Source: an uncultured Phycisphaerales bacterium
GTDB taxonomy: Bacteria > Planctomycetota > Phycisphaerae > Phycisphaerales > SM1A02
Length of the DNA stretch: 5,055 nucleotides
Assembly: GCA_946886375.1 (NCBI GenBank)
Contig: CAMPIL010000270.1
Location: 1 to 5,055 of the forward strand
Direction of reading: 5' to 3'
The position numbers and the translations under genes were made by a program. Below, piece by piece: positions 3,665 through 5,055 of the stretch (position 1 is the stretch's first letter; each line of letters starts with the position of its first letter). The notes under the pieces were generated by a model. That model ran no database searches. It saw only the letters and a program-made list of their open reading frames with translations, and was not told the origin of the DNA.

Positions 3665-5055
3665 CTACGGACACGCGCCCCAGGCATTGATGACGGCGAG
3701 CAGATCGCTCACGTTGACCTGGTTGTCGCCATTGATGTCCGCAACGCATCCGCTGCACGGCCCCCATGCGTTAATGACCGCGAGCATATCGTTGACGTTG
3801 ACCTGGCCGTCATCGGCGATGTCGGCCGGGCAGGGCGTGGGATTCAACTTGCCGCACCAGTTCACCATGATGGCCATGAGCGCAGCGCGTTGGGCGGCGG
3901 TGGGCACCGCTTCAAGCGGGAAGCCCCAGAAACTGGTGCGGTACACGCCGCCATCGCGCGTCATCGCCGCGCCGCCGGCGGCGACGGTGAACGCCGACAC
4001 GGCATTGGCGTTGGGATTGACCATGTCGCTGAAATTGTTCATACCCGGCCCGCCCGACGCGCTGCTGTACGTCAGCGTGTACGGACCCATGCCCACAAAC
4101 AGATTTGCCCCGGCGTTGACGGCGGTGTAATTCACATCGTGATCGATGGGCGCCGCCATGCCAAGGTACTGCGACATGAACGCATTAGGCGTGGTGCTGC
4201 CCGAGCCGATGCGGTCATACAGGTAGTCCTGGCTGGAAAGGAACAAACAGCCGCCCGCTTCGAGCCATTGCGTCAAAGCGGTTTCGGTTGCCGCCTTGGG
4301 GCCGGCCTTGGGGCTTGCCGTCCCGCCAAACGCATCGCCGGAGAACCAGATGATGATTCTATACGGCGCCATCTGTTGCGCTGTCGGTTCGGGGCTGGCG
4401 TTATTGTTCACATCCCATAGGTCATAGGGCAGGCCAAGGGTATTGAGCGCCTCGGTGTAATAGGTGCGCACGTTGGGGCTGTTGTCATCATCATCCACCA
4501 GCAGAATTGCCGGCGCATCCATCGTGGTGAACCCAAACGTCTGCGACGCTCGTCCAGAGCCGCATGAATTCGATGGAGTCACCCGCCAGTAGTACTGGGT
4601 GAGCGTGTTGAGGGCGGTCGTCAGCGTGTGAGAATTGGTGTTGGATGTCGCGGCGTAGGCGATTGTGCTGAAGGCCGGATCGCCGGCCACCTGCACGAGA
4701 TAACTCTGGGCCTGGGCTGCGGCGCTCCAGGAAAGCGTGGGCAGCACCGGTGCACTGGCGGCGCCATTCACCGGCGAAACCAGCGAGAGCGCGGGCGGAA
4801 CGGCATTGGAAATTGAAATGCTCGCGCCGATGGTGTGCGTGAAGTTCGTTGTCGTGCCCACAACCTGCATTGACGTCGTGCCCGGCGCAGCGGCGGCGGT
4901 GTTGTTGATCGTCATCACCGAAGCGCCGGGCGGAATGACCGGATTCACGCTGAACTGCACCGTGGCGCCCGCGGGGATGTTGTTGGCGCTCAATGTCACT
5001 GGGTCGGTCTGCCCGCCAACCTGCCCGATGCTGATGGTGTACGTCGCCGCCGCCG
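3665..5055 (-). CDS. Secreted multidomain protein with dockerin tail, 5' end outside window
   Basis: Only the C-terminal 462 or so residues are present. The frame is open to the right edge and continues in a coherent beta-rich pattern (...TYTISIGQVGGQTDP), so the GTG at 4999 is not a real start. Counting from that GTG: residues 1-66 finish an Ig/CARDB-like beta-sandwich; 69-159 form a fibronectin-III-like domain (PTLSWSAAAQAQSYLVQVAG, then YYWRV and C-G-S-G-R-A-S-Q-T-F-G-F-T-T); 163-384 form an alpha/beta domain starting AILLVDDDDNSPNV, with YRIIIWFSGDAFGG (213-226), LEAGGCLFLSSQDYLYD (246-262) and FWGFP (357-361), recalling ThuA/GATase-like folds. Residues 390-444 carry two dockerin-like repeats. 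I associate this architecture with extracellular proteases or adhesins, whose catalytic part would lie upstream, off the window. No catalytic triad is visible here. The protein is surely exported, but the signal peptide is not in view. Confidence 0.85.
   Translation of the reverse strand, partial: AAATYTISIGQVGGQTDPVTLSANNIPAGATVQFSVNPVIPPGASVMTINNTAAAAPGTTSMQVVGTTTNFTHTIGASISISNAVPPALSLVSPVNGAASAPVLPTLSWSAAAQAQSYLVQVAGDPAFSTIAYAATSNTNSHTLTTALNTLTQYYWRVTPSNSCGSGRASQTFGFTTMDAPAILLVDDDDNSPNVRTYYTEALNTLGLPYDLWDVNNNASPEPTAQQMAPYRIIIWFSGDAFGGTASPKAGPKAATETALTQWLEAGGCLFLSSQDYLYDRIGSGSTTPNAFMSQYLGMAAPIDHDVNYTAVNAGANLFVGMGPYTLTYSSASGGPGMNNFSDMVNPNANAVSAFTVAAGGAAMTRDGGVYRTSFWGFPLEAVPTAAQRAALMAIMVNWCGKLNPTPCPADIADDGQVNVNDMLAVINAWGPCSGCVADINGDNQVNVSDLLAVINAWGACP
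3668..3829 (-). repeat. Tandem dockerin-type Ca-binding repeats
   Basis: Two 28-residue repeats (84 bases apart) end the secreted protein. The loops are DIADDGQVNVND and DINGDNQVNVSD, each followed by an LAVINAWG helix. The D-x-x-x-D...N...D spacing is that of an EF-hand-like calcium loop. Repeat 1 has Ala at the usual Asn in position 3, and repeat 2 has Asn at the usual Gly in position 6. Each repeat is bracketed by cysteines 25 residues apart (390/415 and 418/443). Confidence 0.85.

Noticed and set aside
3635..4420. 261-codon plus-strand open frame opposite the dockerin gene
   Set aside because: It is His/Arg/Gly-rich and low in complexity, opposite a gene with clear domain structure. It is best explained as a high-GC antisense shadow.
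4997..4999. GTG as the start of the dockerin-tailed protein
   Set aside because: The frame stays open to the window edge, and the upstream residues continue the same beta-domain pattern, so the gene is cut by the window.

Overview
The window looks like chromosomal DNA of a planctomycete, most likely of the Phycisphaerae type. The best clue is the C-terminus of the minus-strand gene at the right edge. It carries two dockerin-like repeats of the form CPAD...VNVND.LAVINAWGPC, a tail I associate with secreted proteins of that group. A high-GC background (about 65-70% in sampled lines), weak or absent Shine-Dalgarno sites and a secreted helical protein with L-x-x-x-Q motifs fit the same picture. 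The taxonomic call is inference, because there is no rRNA or phylogenetic marker here.

Layout. Plus strand, left to right: a SirB1-family transglutaminase-like protein (74-820), closed by a strong intrinsic terminator (849-887); apaG (950-1387), preceded by a perfect 15-base palindrome; then two overlapping reading frames, 1438-2250 and 2250-2771. These two read best as a single secreted helical protein broken by one base. Minus strand, right to left: the 3' part of a large secreted multidomain protein with a dockerin tail (from beyond 5055 down to 3665), a small winged-helix-like protein (3657-3397), and a GlcG/HbpS-type haem-binding lipoprotein (3400-2780). The last two overlap by ATGA. The plus and minus blocks converge at 2771/2780 with only 8 bases between stops, and an imperfect hairpin covers both stops.

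Function. The left part holds two conserved single genes (sirB1-like, apaG) that do not obviously work together. The middle holds a lower-GC exported protein of unknown role. The right part is a minus-strand run of exported or envelope proteins plus a small partner protein. The tight coupling of the small protein to the haem-binding lipoprotein is the best-supported functional link in the window. I found no RNA genes, insertion sequences, CRISPR arrays, phage genes or attachment sites. No clear new multi-gene system is visible; the points most worth checking are the split helical protein and the coupled small-protein/lipoprotein pair.
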